From: Jatrophihabitans sp.
Lineage (GTDB): Bacteria; Actinomycetota; Actinomycetes; Mycobacteriales; Jatrophihabitantaceae
DNA length: 58,344 bases
Assembly: GCA_025924515.1 (NCBI GenBank)
Contig: JAICIE010000007.1
Location: 1 to 58,344, forward strand
Direction: 5' to 3'
Below, one piece after another: positions 8,072 to 16,487 of the stretch. The translations under genes and the position numbers were made by a program. Every line of letters starts with the position of its first letter. Within the stretch, counting starts at the first letter, position 1. The notes under the pieces were generated by a model. That model was not told where the DNA came from and did no database searches. It was given only the letters and a program-made list of their open reading frames with translations.

Positions 8072-10571
8072 GCCGCCCGACGCCGCAAGCCCGGCCGCCG
8101 CGGCGCCGGCCGCCGACGTCGCGCCCGATCCGCCGGCCCACTGGGAGGCGGACGTCGTCGTCGCCGACGGCGGAACGGTGCATCTGCGCCCCATCCGGCC
8201 GTCTGACGCGGACGCCATCGTCGCGTTCCACGCCGGACTGTCGACCCGCACCCGGTATCTGCGCTATTTCTCCGCCTACCCGCGGATACCCGAGCGCGAC
8301 CTCCGCCGGTTCACCACGGTCGACCATGCCGGCCGGGTGGCGCTCGTCGCCGAACTGGCCGGCGAGATCGTCGCGGTCGGACGCTACGAGCGGTTGGACG
8401 TAACCGACGAGGCCGAGGTCGCGTTCGTCGTCGCCGACGCCCACCAGGGCCGGGGGATCGGCTCGGTGCTGCTCGAGCACCTGGGCGCGGCCGCTCGCGA
8501 GCGTGGCATCAAGCGGTTCCAGGCCGTCGTCCTCGCCGAGAACAGCGGAATGATGCGGGTCTTCCGCGACGCCGGCTACGAGATCACCCGGCACCTCGAC
8601 CACGGCGAGGTGACCCTGGAATTCGACGTGGCCGAGACCGCGACGACCGAGGCGGTGATGCGCGAGCGGGAGCAGCGCGCCGAGGCCCGCTCGATCCGGC
8701 GGCTGCTGTTCCCCACGTCGGTCGCCGTCGTCGGCGCCAGCAACGACGAGGGCAAGGTCGGCCACGCCGTCTTCACCAATCTGCTCCGCGGCGGGTTCCA
8801 GGGAACGCTCTATCCGGTCAACCCGGACGCGCGGCACGTCGCCGGCGTGCGCGCCTACCGCTCCGTCCTGGACGTGCCGGACGTGATCGACCTGGCGGTC
8901 ATCGCCGTTCCGGCGCCGTCGGTGCACGACGTGCTCGAAGAGTGCGCCGAACGCGGGGTCCGCGGCCTGGTGGTGATCTCCGGAGGCTTCGGCGAGCGCG
9001 GGAGCGAGGACGAGCGGGCCGCGGGCCGCGCCGCCCAGCGGAGCCTGGTCGCGGCCGCGCGGGCTCGCGGCATGCGGGTGGTGGGCCCGAACTGCCTGGG
9101 CGTGATCAATACTGGGGCGGGCGTCCGGCTCAACGCATCCCTGGCGCCACTGTCCCCGCTCCCAGGACGCGCCGGCTTCTTCGCCCAATCCGGCGCGCTG
9201 GGCGTCGCCGTGCTGGGCGAGGCGGCTCGCCGCGGACTGGGCGTGTCGACGTTCGTCTCGGCCGGCAACCGGGCCGACGTCTCCGGGAACGACTTGCTGC
9301 AGTTCTGGGAATCGGACGATGCCACCGACGTCGTCCTGATGTACCTGGAATCGTTCGGCAACCCGCGCAAGTTCGCGCGGCTGGCCCGTCGCCTTGGCCG
9401 CCGTAAGCCGATCGTCGCGGTCAAGAGCGGGACCGGGCCGGTCGTGGCGGGCCTGGCGTCGACCTCGGTCGAGATGCCGGAGACCAGCGTGCGGGCGCTG
9501 TTCGAGCGCGCCGGCGTGATCCGCGTCGACACCGTCGGCGACCTGTTCGACGTTGCGCTGCTGCTCACCTCGCAGCCGTTGCCGCTGTCGGAGCGGGTCG
9601 GGTTCGTCGGCAATTCCACCGCCCTGGGAGTTCTTGTCGCCAACGCGTGCGCCGCGGAGGGGCTCGAACTGGTGTGCATGAACGATGTCGGGGTCGACGC
9701 CGGTGCGGCCGAGTTCGAGCCGGCGCTGCGGGCAGCATTAGAGGACGAGTCGGTGGGCGCGGTGGTCGTCGTCTTCGTTCCGCCGCTCCAGCGGGGGGCC
9801 ACCGACGCGGTCGCCGGTGTCCTCCGCGACACCGCGGCGGCAAGCGGAAAGCCGGTCTTGTCGACGTTTCTCGGCGTCGACGGAGTGCCGCGGCCGTTGG
9901 CGGCGTCCGGGTCGAGCTTTCCGGCGCCGGGGTCGGTGCCGTCCTACCCCAGTCCCGAGCGCGCGGTGCGGGCGCTGGGCCGGGCGGTGCGTTACGCGAC
10001 GTGGCGGCGGCGTCCGGCGGGCACCGCTCCGGACCTCGAGGGTGTCGACGTCGACGCCGGGAGGTCCGTCGTCAGCTCGGTTCTCGCGGGCGAGCGCGAC
10101 GGGCGGCAGTTGACGGACGCCGAAGGCGCCCGGTTGCTGGGGGCTGCGGGCCTGACCCTCTCGAGCGAGGTGCCGCCAGGCGCGGTGGAGGTCGAGATCG
10201 GCGCGCACGACGACAGGTCCTTCGGACTTCTGATCTCCTTCGGCATCGGCGGCGTGGCCACCGACCTGCTCGGCGACCGCGCCTACGCGGCCGTGCCCCT
10301 GACGGTCGAGGATGCGGACGAGTTGCTGCGGGCGCCGAAGGCCGCGCCGCTACTGCGCGGATACGCCGGTGCCGAGCCCTGCGACCTGCTCGCCCTCGGC
10401 GACGTCGTCCTGCGGCTGTCCGCGCTCGCCGACCTGGTTCCGGAACTCACCGACTGCACCCTGTCGGTGCTGGCCGCGCCGACCGGCGCGGTCGTGCAGC
10501 GGGTGTCCGCGCGGGTGGCGCCCGCCACCGCGCGCGCCGACACGGGTCCCCGTCGGCTTCGCGGGCTGTGA
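8064..10571 (+). CDS. Pat-like protein acetyltransferase: GNAT fused to a degenerate ADP-forming acyl-CoA synthetase
   Basis: 835 residues from GTG 8064 (VTEPPDAASPAA); a longer upstream open frame only mirrors acuC. Domain order: Pro/Ala linker (1-30), GNAT (about 35-195, acetyl-CoA loop HQGRGIGSVLLEHL), CoA-binding Rossmann domain (SVAVVGASNDEGKVG, about 215-315), ligase-CoA domains (GRAGFFAQSGALG onward) and a short C-terminal ATP-grasp remnant. The usual SHTG motif with the phosphorylated histidine is absent: the stretch reads VVAGLASTSVEMPETS. The ATP-grasp half with the LKA/LHK lysine is missing between GLTLSSEV and PPGAVEVEIGAHDD, and the ELNPL metal motif reads TLSVL. Salmonella Pat and Streptomyces PatA also have non-catalytic synthetase halves, so the likely role is acetylation of metabolic enzymes such as acetyl-CoA synthetase. 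It overlaps acuC by 8 nt. Confidence 0.88.
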   Translation: MTEPPDAASPAAAAPAADVAPDPPAHWEADVVVADGGTVHLRPIRPSDADAIVAFHAGLSTRTRYLRYFSAYPRIPERDLRRFTTVDHAGRVALVAELAGEIVAVGRYERLDVTDEAEVAFVVADAHQGRGIGSVLLEHLGAAARERGIKRFQAVVLAENSGMMRVFRDAGYEITRHLDHGEVTLEFDVAETATTEAVMREREQRAEARSIRRLLFPTSVAVVGASNDEGKVGHAVFTNLLRGGFQGTLYPVNPDARHVAGVRAYRSVLDVPDVIDLAVIAVPAPSVHDVLEECAERGVRGLVVISGGFGERGSEDERAAGRAAQRSLVAAARARGMRVVGPNCLGVINTGAGVRLNASLAPLSPLPGRAGFFAQSGALGVAVLGEAARRGLGVSTFVSAGNRADVSGNDLLQFWESDDATDVVLMYLESFGNPRKFARLARRLGRRKPIVAVKSGTGPVVAGLASTSVEMPETSVRALFERAGVIRVDTVGDLFDVALLLTSQPLPLSERVGFVGNSTALGVLVANACAAEGLELVCMNDVGVDAGAAEFEPALRAALEDESVGAVVVVFVPPLQRGATDAVAGVLRDTAAASGKPVLSTFLGVDGVPRPLAASGSSFPAPGSVPSYPSPERAVRALGRAVRYATWRRRPAGTAPDLEGVDVDAGRSVVSSVLAGERDGRQLTDAEGARLLGAAGLTLSSEVPPGAVEVEIGAHDDRSFGLLISFGIGGVATDLLGDRAYAAVPLTVEDADELLRAPKAAPLLRGYAGAEPCDLLALGDVVLRLSALADLVPELTDCTLSVLAAPTGAVVQRVSARVAPATARADTGPRRLRGL

Positions 10572-11300
10572 TCAGTGGGTCGCCGTCGCGCCGAGGACGT
10601 CGGACATCGACGCCGGCGGGGACCAACTGAACCGCACCGCGGTGCCGTTCGTCGACCGGCCCCGGCAGCCCGGCTCCGCGGTCACCGGGCGCAGCTTCTC
10701 CCCGGCGGCACTCACCGCCAGGAACTCGAACGTGAGCTGGTTCTGCGGCATCAGGTCGGGGCACATGCGCCCGCGCAGGCTGGTCGGCGCCTCGTCGAGG
10801 CTGGTCGCGACGCCTTGGGCGTCGGCGCCGCGCAGGACGACGCTGCGCGGATGCGCGCCGGCGGCCGAGGGATAGATGCACACCTTCATCGCGGCGACCG
10901 GCTGGTCGAACAGCGCCGCGCTGCCGTCGAACTGTCCCGTCCCGCCACCGCCGGGGACGGCGTAAGTCGGCGGGGTCGCCGGGCAGGTGAGCGTCGACAC
11001 CGCGTCCTGCGCCGGTGCGGAGCCGCGGCTGCCGTACAGCATCCGTTGGGAACCGGACGGCGATGGGCTGTTACTCGCCGACGGACCTCCGGCCGTCGGG
11101 TTTCCTGATGGACGCAGGTCGGCGACGCCCAGGCCGCCGCCGATCGCCGCGACGACGACAACCGCGCCGGTGGCGGACGCGATCCGCACCCGCCGCTGGT
11201 GCCGGGCAGCGCGTGCGGCCGACAGTACGGACTCCGGGTCGAGAGCGTCGCCCTCGCCGGCCCGCAGGGCCGCGCGGAGGTCGGACTCGCTGGGGCTCAT
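10572..11300 (-). CDS. single-pass membrane protein, probable anti-sigma factor
   Basis: 242 residues from ATG 11300, which overlaps the stop of the sigma gene (ATGA). Residues 1-35 are cytoplasmic and charged (SESDLRAALRAGEGDALDPE), about 38-60 form one transmembrane helix (RIASATGAVVVVAAIGGGLG), and the remainder is extracytoplasmic with a Ser/Pro linker and about five cysteines. Position directly after an ECF sigma gene, coupled translation and this topology suggest an anti-sigma or signal-sensing partner. There is no zinc-binding HxxxCxxC motif, so it is not a classical ZAS protein. The stop is back-to-back with that of the converging Pat-like gene (TGATCA at 10569-10574). Confidence 0.7.
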   Translation of the reverse strand: MSPSESDLRAALRAGEGDALDPESVLSAARAARHQRRVRIASATGAVVVVAAIGGGLGVADLRPSGNPTAGGPSASNSPSPSGSQRMLYGSRGSAPAQDAVSTLTCPATPPTYAVPGGGGTGQFDGSAALFDQPVAAMKVCIYPSAAGAHPRSVVLRGADAQGVATSLDEAPTSLRGRMCPDLMPQNQLTFEFLAVSAAGEKLRPVTAEPGCRGRSTNGTAVRFSWSPPASMSDVLGATATH

Positions 11301-11782
11301 CTGGCACCTCCTGCCGCCGTCGCCCCGACCCGCAGCCGGGCCAGGGCGCGCGAGCACATGCTCTTGACCGTGCCGACCGGCATGCCGAGGGTGGCCGCGG
11401 TGTCCTGCTCGGACAGGTCGGCGTAATAGCGCAGGACGATGACGGCGCGCTCCTTGGGGGAGAGGTCAGCCAGCAACCTGCGCAGCTGGTCACGGTCGTC
11501 GGCCGGGCCGGCCTCGTCCTCACCGCGTATGTCCGGAAGCTCTTCGACCGGACGCTCACCCCGCCATTTGCGCCGGGACGAGTCGATCGCGGCGGTGACC
11601 AGCGCCTTGCGCGCGTAGGGGAGCGGTGCGTCGACGCGGTCCCACTTGAAATAAAGCCGGGTCAATGCCGTTTGCACGAGGTCCTCGCCGCGGTGGTGGT
11701 CTCCGGTCAACAGGCGGGCGGCATGCAGCAGCGTCGCGCCGTTCGCCTCGACGAATGCGCGGAAGGCCGCGTCGTCAGCCAC
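11297..11782 (-). CDS. ECF RNA polymerase sigma factor, SigE-like family
   Basis: 161 residues from GTG 11782 with an AAGGAC ribosome site. Region 2 (FRAFVEANGATLLHAARLLTGDHHRGEDLVQTALTRLYFKW) binds the -10 element and core polymerase. Region 4 (LRRLLADLSPKERAVIVLRYYADLSEQDTAATLGMPVGTVKSMCSRALARLR) is the -35-binding helix-turn-helix. Length and linker match the SigE-type actinobacterial ECF group. Translation is probably coupled to the downstream membrane protein by a 4-nt overlap. The start overlaps the end of the GNAT fragment by 8 nt, linking it to pheA. Its signal and regulon cannot be read from sequence. Confidence 0.92.
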   Translation of the reverse strand: MADDAAFRAFVEANGATLLHAARLLTGDHHRGEDLVQTALTRLYFKWDRVDAPLPYARKALVTAAIDSSRRKWRGERPVEELPDIRGEDEAGPADDRDQLRRLLADLSPKERAVIVLRYYADLSEQDTAATLGMPVGTVKSMCSRALARLRVGATAAGGAR

Positions 11783-12005
11783 CTGTCGGTCCTTTTGTCC
11801 GTCCTGAGGGAAAGGACGAGGTGACGACTCGATCGAGTTCCCGACACATCGTGCGGTGCGGGACCCCGGTGTCGGCCGGAACGAACTCGTCGCTGTCGAC
11901 GGCGATGCCGCGGCGTTCGTAGAAGCGCAGCGCCGAGACCCGCGCGTTGCGAGCGCCGCGCTGGCGCACCGCACGCGCCGCGGCGTCGAGCCCGACGCGG
12001 ATCAT
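11775..12005 (-). pseudogene. C-terminal fragment of a GNAT acetyltransferase
   Basis: 76 codons from an ATG at 12005 that overlaps the pheA stop (ATGA). The product holds only the last strand-helix part of a GNAT domain: RQRGARNARVSALRFYERRG, then DEFVPADTGVPHRTMCREL. The acetyl-CoA P-loop (Q/RxxGxG/A) is missing, so it cannot be a working acetylase alone. It lies exactly between pheA and the sigma factor, overlapping both, which suggests an ancestral full-length gene lost its 5' two thirds while coupling was re-formed. It could also be a retained short protein. Confidence 0.55.
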
Positions 12006-12949
12006 CCCGCCCGGCCGGCCCGGAGCCCGGCGAGCCAGCGCTCGGCGTCGGCAAAATTCGCGTCCGCGGTGCCGGGACGGACCTGGGGCACGACGCCGTC
12101 CGCGCGCGGATACGAGCCCAGGAAGCGGACAACGGGACAGACCCTGCGCAACCCCATGAGGGCTTCGCCCATGCGCCGATCGCTGAGATGACCCTCGGCG
12201 TCGATGGAGAAGGAGTAGCGGCCGAGCTCGTCGCCGATGGGCCGCGACTCGATGCGGGAGAGGTTGACTCCGCGAGTCGCGAACTGCTCGAGCATTTCCA
12301 GCAACGCGCCGGCGCGGTTGGTGGGCAGATGGACGACGAGCGAGGTCTTGTCGGCGCCGGTGGGCGCGGGCAGCTCACCCGGCGGTCCGACGACGACGAA
12401 TCGGGTGACCGCGGAGGTGTTGTCGGCGACGGTCGGCGCGAGCGTCTCCAGGTCGTAGGCCCGCACCGCTGGAGGGGGGATCAGCGCGGCCTGGAACGGT
12501 AGGCCGGGCTCGCCGGCTGCCAACAGCTGCGCTGGTGCGGTGTTGGAGGTGGCGGGCCAGTGCCGGGCGCGGGGCAGGTTGGCAGCGAGCCAACGGCGGC
12601 ACTGGGCCCACGCGTGTGGGTGGGCCGCCACGTCGGTGACCTCGTCGGTCTTCGTGCCGGGCCGCGCCGCAAGGTCGAAGGACACCGGAACGAGAACCTC
12701 GCGCAGCATCACCAGCGGCGACCCGGAGGCCAGGGTGTCGAGCACCGCGGTGACCGAGCCCTCGACCGAGTTCTCGATCGCCACCACCGCGCGGTCGGCC
12801 GTGCTTGACCGCACCGCCTCGAGAGCGCTGATGACGTCGATCTGAGGCAGGTACTCGGCTTCGTCCGGCCTGACGACCTGGCTCAGCGCGGCCTCGGTGA
12901 AGGTTCCCGCCGGGCCCAAATACGCGTAGCGAGGACGGGACCCGGGCAT
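12002..12949 (-). CDS. pheA: prephenate dehydratase
   Basis: 315 residues from ATG 12949 (MPGSRPRYAYLGPAGTFTEAAL). The catalytic domain (about 8-190) has the YLGPAGTFTE start, AIENSVEGSVTAVLD and the diagnostic TRF motif (NTSAVTRFVVVG). The C-terminal ACT domain (about 205-285, TSLVVHLPTNRAGALLEMLEQF, ESRPIG) binds phenylalanine for feedback control. It converts prephenate to phenylpyruvate. No chorismate mutase domain is fused. It begins a tight series with the GNAT fragment, sigma factor and anti-sigma-like gene, an unusual pairing for an amino-acid gene. Confidence 0.95.
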   Translation of the reverse strand: MPGSRPRYAYLGPAGTFTEAALSQVVRPDEAEYLPQIDVISALEAVRSSTADRAVVAIENSVEGSVTAVLDTLASGSPLVMLREVLVPVSFDLAARPGTKTDEVTDVAAHPHAWAQCRRWLAANLPRARHWPATSNTAPAQLLAAGEPGLPFQAALIPPPAVRAYDLETLAPTVADNTSAVTRFVVVGPPGELPAPTGADKTSLVVHLPTNRAGALLEMLEQFATRGVNLSRIESRPIGDELGRYSFSIDAEGHLSDRRMGEALMGLRRVCPVVRFLGSYPRADGVVPQVRPGTADANFADAERWLAGLRAGRAG

Positions 12950-13046
12950 GTCTAGGAGCCTATGCGTCCGTTCAGCGGGGCTGGGTCCGCAGCGCGAGAG
13001 CGGCGGGGGACGGTCGATCGGCTCGGATGCGAAGCCAGCGGTGACC

Positions 13047-14171
13047 TCAGCCGCGGCGTGTCGAAACGGGCTCCGGTCGGTCGTCAACCGCCGGCCTCTC
13101 GCGGCGAGGCACCGAAGACGCTTGCGCGCCGCGGACCCCGGGCCGCTTGAGTTGGTCGACCTTCGGAGGCGCGCCGTACGGGCGCTGGTCATCCTCTCCG
13201 CCGCCCGGCTCCGCTACGGGACGGGACCGCTTCCTACGGCTCGCCCGGGCAGCTACGAGCAACGCAAGACCAGCAAGCACGATGCCGCCGATCGCGCCCG
13301 CGACGCACAGCTGCGCAAGAGCGTTGAACCGCGACACCCGTCCGCCGCTGGTCGACAGGACACCGCCGACCGGCGATTGCAGGACGGACACAGCGCGCGC
13401 CGTCACGACGGCGCGTTGCGCTGCGGCCTCGGCCTCGAAGGTCTGCTGCCGGGTGGCGGTGAGCAGGGCCAGTTTGGCGCTGAACTTGTCGGCAGCCGGA
13501 CCGAGGGCGCGAACCTGCTTGTTGAGCGAGTCCAGCCGCGCCTGGAGTTGGCCGGCGATCGCCGTCCACCCCTTCATCTTGGCGACCGCGAGCTGCGACG
13601 TGGTCTGGGTCGCCTGACCGCGCACAGCGGCGTATTGCTCGGCGGCCGAGGGGTGTCCGGCAGCCGTGATGAAGGCCTTGAGGGCCTGCTGGGCGGCATC
13701 GGAGCTCCTGTGCGCGCTCGCGACGAGCTTCTGCGCCTGGCGCAGGCGGGAGCTGGCACCCTTCTGGTTCTGGGCCATTGCCAGGTCGACGGTGGTGCGC
13801 GCCGCGGTCTCCGTGACCCGGGTGGGGTGTTGGGACGGCGGTCCGGTGTACCTCACTTCGACCGTGCTGCCGCCGAGGACCTCCATCACGGTCAGTTTGG
13901 CGGCGAGGTCTGCCGTCCGCAGATGGCTGGTACGTGCGACCCGACGGAGCACTGTGTCGGACATCATCAGCGACTGGAAGTCCGCGACCTTGCGGCGGAC
14001 GACCAGCGGCCCGTCTCCGTTGGAGACCGGGACCTGGACGACCGTGACTGCCGCCCGCAGCGCGGGTTGACGCGACCCGACACCCACGGCCGCCATGGCG
14101 GCGACGATCGGGGCGATGACCAGAAGCCACCGGCGGCGGCCGAGCCGCCTCCAGAACTGAACTATTTCCAT
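13047..14171 (-). CDS. Wzz-like polysaccharide chain-length / co-polymerase protein
   Basis: 374 residues. Two transmembrane helices (about 15-33 and 297-320) bracket a long, helix-rich extracytoplasmic part with coiled-coil heptads (SSRLRQAQKLVASAHRSSDAAQQALKAF; LQARLDSLNKQVRALG). This is the layout of Wzz/CapA polysaccharide co-polymerases. The basic C-terminal tail (325-374) has no Walker motifs, so no kinase is fused. It probably controls chain length or export of the polymer handled by the flippase and ligase genes upstream; it lies 31 nt after the first sulfotransferase, in the same direction. ATG 14171. Confidence 0.75.
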   Translation of the reverse strand: MEIVQFWRRLGRRRWLLVIAPIVAAMAAVGVGSRQPALRAAVTVVQVPVSNGDGPLVVRRKVADFQSLMMSDTVLRRVARTSHLRTADLAAKLTVMEVLGGSTVEVRYTGPPSQHPTRVTETAARTTVDLAMAQNQKGASSRLRQAQKLVASAHRSSDAAQQALKAFITAAGHPSAAEQYAAVRGQATQTTSQLAVAKMKGWTAIAGQLQARLDSLNKQVRALGPAADKFSAKLALLTATRQQTFEAEAAAQRAVVTARAVSVLQSPVGGVLSTSGGRVSRFNALAQLCVAGAIGGIVLAGLALLVAARASRRKRSRPVAEPGGGEDDQRPYGAPPKVDQLKRPGVRGAQASSVPRRERPAVDDRPEPVSTRRG

Positions 14172-14202
14172 GCCTAGATCCCGTCGATGTGTCAGCGCGC
14201 CT

Positions 14203-15093
14203 TCACGTCGCCATGATCCGTGACGAGGCTGTGGGATAGCCGAATGTCCGCAACAGGTCGTCCAGGGCTTCTTCGAGGAGCTTCAGGTCGGTCGCGCTCA
14301 ACTGGTCGACGTATGCGGTCGAACGGTTGCCGTCGAAGGCGTGGCGCTCGAGCTGGCGTTCGAAAGCAGCATCGGCTGGCAGGCCGATGTGCTTAAGCAC
14401 GCGGTCGAGCACAGCGTGGGGGTCGCTCAGCAAGTCCTCATATCTCAGCTCCAGCCAGCGGTCGCCGATGTCCGCGCGTGCGACCTGGTGCGACTGGATG
14501 ACGGACTTCCAGACCAGTCCGGCCAACAGAGGGAATGACATGCCGTTGTCGCTCCAGTACTGCATGTCCGCCGCCGGCACGACCTCCGGCAGCATCGGAT
14601 CCCGGTAGTCCCGCCACCAGGGCATTTGCACGAGCGAGTTGGCAACCGCTCGTCCGTCACGCACGACGTGGATGAACCGACTGTCGGGCAGCACCGCGTT
14701 GATGAATCCAACCCGCGACCAGCCGGTGAACTTGTGGACGAACACCGGCTTGCGCTGCGCGGCCGCCTGCTCGTCGAAGAACCCTTTGAAGCGCCGGCTC
14801 AACCACGGGGACGCGTCCGCGCCGACGAGTGGCCGGCCGGGTACCGCCACCAACGGTGAGACTGCCCGGGAGATCGCACGATAGCCCTCGGAGGGCGCGA
14901 ATCGCGCCCGACCTTTGGCGGTCAACGACGGCGGGACGAGACGGTAAACGGCGTTGTTCGCACGGCGGAGTGGAACGCGGCCCACGAGGTCGTCGACGTT
15001 GGACAGGAAACCCACCGCACTGTGCCTGGATACGACTTCCTGGAGGAGGGAGGAGCCGCACCGTCCGGTGCCGACGATGAACACGAACGTCAT
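14203..15093 (-). CDS. PAPS-dependent sulfotransferase family protein
   Basis: 296 residues from ATG 15093, overlapping the preceding stop (ATGA). The N-terminus FIVGTGRCGSSLLQEVVSRH is the 5'-phosphosulfate loop, and HVVRDGRAVANSLVQMPW is the 3'-phosphate motif with the conserved Arg and Ser. The family moves sulfate from PAPS to carbohydrate or other hydroxyls. With a second sulfotransferase, a flippase and an O-antigen ligase in the same operon, a surface glycan acceptor is the natural inference. No signal peptide, so sulfation would occur in the cytoplasm before export. Confidence 0.82.
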   Translation of the reverse strand: MTFVFIVGTGRCGSSLLQEVVSRHSAVGFLSNVDDLVGRVPLRRANNAVYRLVPPSLTAKGRARFAPSEGYRAISRAVSPLVAVPGRPLVGADASPWLSRRFKGFFDEQAAAQRKPVFVHKFTGWSRVGFINAVLPDSRFIHVVRDGRAVANSLVQMPWWRDYRDPMLPEVVPAADMQYWSDNGMSFPLLAGLVWKSVIQSHQVARADIGDRWLELRYEDLLSDPHAVLDRVLKHIGLPADAAFERQLERHAFDGNRSTAYVDQLSATDLKLLEEALDDLLRTFGYPTASSRIMAT

Positions 15094-16487
15094 GTCGAGA
15101 CCTTCTCGGCGACGCGCGGAACCGATCGCGCCGCCTTCGAGACGGCCGAGGCCGCGGCTGCGAACAGCGCCACGTACCAGAGGACGACCGACTGGGTGAT
15201 CAGGTTGTCCGAAGCGCTGATCAGCAACAGCGCCGCGACGCAGCCCATGAAGCCAACGGCAACCGAGCGGCCCAGTCGGTCCCTTGCGCGCCGGACTGCA
15301 CGGACACCCGTCGTTGCGAGAGCGGCGAGCAGGCCCAGGTATGTGACCAGCCCGGGGACGCCACCCTCCACATAGGACCGGACGTAGTCGTTGTGGGCCA
15401 GCTTTCCGCCGGCCGCCTCGACTTCGATCATCCTCAGGCCGATGCCGGTGACCGGCTTCTCCTTCGCGAGTTGCAGCGACTGCTCCCAGTGATCCACTCG
15501 CCACACAAGGGAGTTGCCGGGCGCTCCGGATGCGCGTGTCTCCTGGCTCAGGTCGTGGAAGCGGCCCCACACCGGCGGCAGCGCCGCGAACACGGCGACG
15601 ACGACGAGAACAGCGGCGAGCATCCGCCGGCTTCTCAGTCCGACGACCACGAGCACCCCGACCACCGCGCCGATCCACGAACCGCGCGTCTGCGTGAAGT
15701 ACAGCATCCCCACTGCCATAAAGAGGATGGCCACCAGGCTCCATCGGTACCAACCTCGTGTGTACCAGAGAAGCGCGACGCCCATCACAATCATGAAGGC
15801 TAGATACATCGCGAACGAATTCGGATGGGCAAAAGTGCCGCGAACCCGGTCCAGGCCGTCCGAGTAGTTGAGCCCCCGATGGGTGATCCGCTGGTATGTA
15901 CCGAGCAGGACTGGTGGCAGGAATGACAGGTAAGCGGCGAACAACATCCTCGGCAAAGCCGCCGGCGTAGTGGCGAAAAGCCTTTCGAGAACGATAAGCA
16001 TCATCATGGCCGAGAGCAGGCGAGTCCATTCCTGCAGGCTCACGCTCGGCTGGTCGGATGTGACGACGCTCAGAAGTGCGGCCACGACGAAACATATTGC
16101 GGCCCTGCTGAGCAAGCCGAGCTTGACGACCGTGCCACTCGCGCGCTGCACCAGCAACCACGCGACGGAGAACAGGACGAAAACACCCGCGACCACGACG
16201 GTCGCCGGCAGCGCCCCGGCCCGCGCTGCGTCCAGACCGGTCCGGACGGCAACGAGCACGCAGACGAAGATGTCGAACCTGTGAACGGCCAGCAGCGCGG
16301 CGAGGCTGCCTCCCGCAAGGATCAGCGGGATCTCAATCGTCGTCTTGGCCGAACCTCCCGAGCCGGACAAGGCGAGAGCTGTGAGCCCGCCGAGAAGAAC
16401 TGCACAGAGGGTGCCGAGAAGCAGGAAAGCGGTGCTCGATCCCCGACGATGTCGCCCGGACGACGGCAATGCTGATGTTGCCGTCAC
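15090..16487 (-). CDS. O-antigen ligase / Wzy-type polymerase-like membrane protein
   Basis: 465 residues from GTG 16487, with GGAGGGG 5 nt upstream and a GTGA overlap with the flippase stop. About 11-12 hydrophobic segments. The central Wzy_C-like region contains RGTFAHPNSFAMYLAFMI, TQTRGSWIGAVVGVL and a large loop ending GIGLRMIEVEA...LAHNDYVRSYVEGGVPG, all typical of O-antigen ligase family proteins (conserved Arg in the TRGSW motif, His in HND). It would polymerise or ligate undecaprenyl-linked glycan on the outer membrane face. Ligase versus polymerase cannot be separated by sequence. Confidence 0.85.
   Translation of the reverse strand: MTATSALPSSGRHRRGSSTAFLLLGTLCAVLLGGLTALALSGSGGSAKTTIEIPLILAGGSLAALLAVHRFDIFVCVLVAVRTGLDAARAGALPATVVVAGVFVLFSVAWLLVQRASGTVVKLGLLSRAAICFVVAALLSVVTSDQPSVSLQEWTRLLSAMMMLIVLERLFATTPAALPRMLFAAYLSFLPPVLLGTYQRITHRGLNYSDGLDRVRGTFAHPNSFAMYLAFMIVMGVALLWYTRGWYRWSLVAILFMAVGMLYFTQTRGSWIGAVVGVLVVVGLRSRRMLAAVLVVVAVFAALPPVWGRFHDLSQETRASGAPGNSLVWRVDHWEQSLQLAKEKPVTGIGLRMIEVEAAGGKLAHNDYVRSYVEGGVPGLVTYLGLLAALATTGVRAVRRARDRLGRSVAVGFMGCVAALLLISASDNLITQSVVLWYVALFAAAASAVSKAARSVPRVAEKVST

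Noticed and set aside
6878-8251. 457-codon minus-strand frame opposite acuC
   Set aside because: Composition typical of antisense in GC-rich DNA; acuC on the plus strand carries all catalytic residues.
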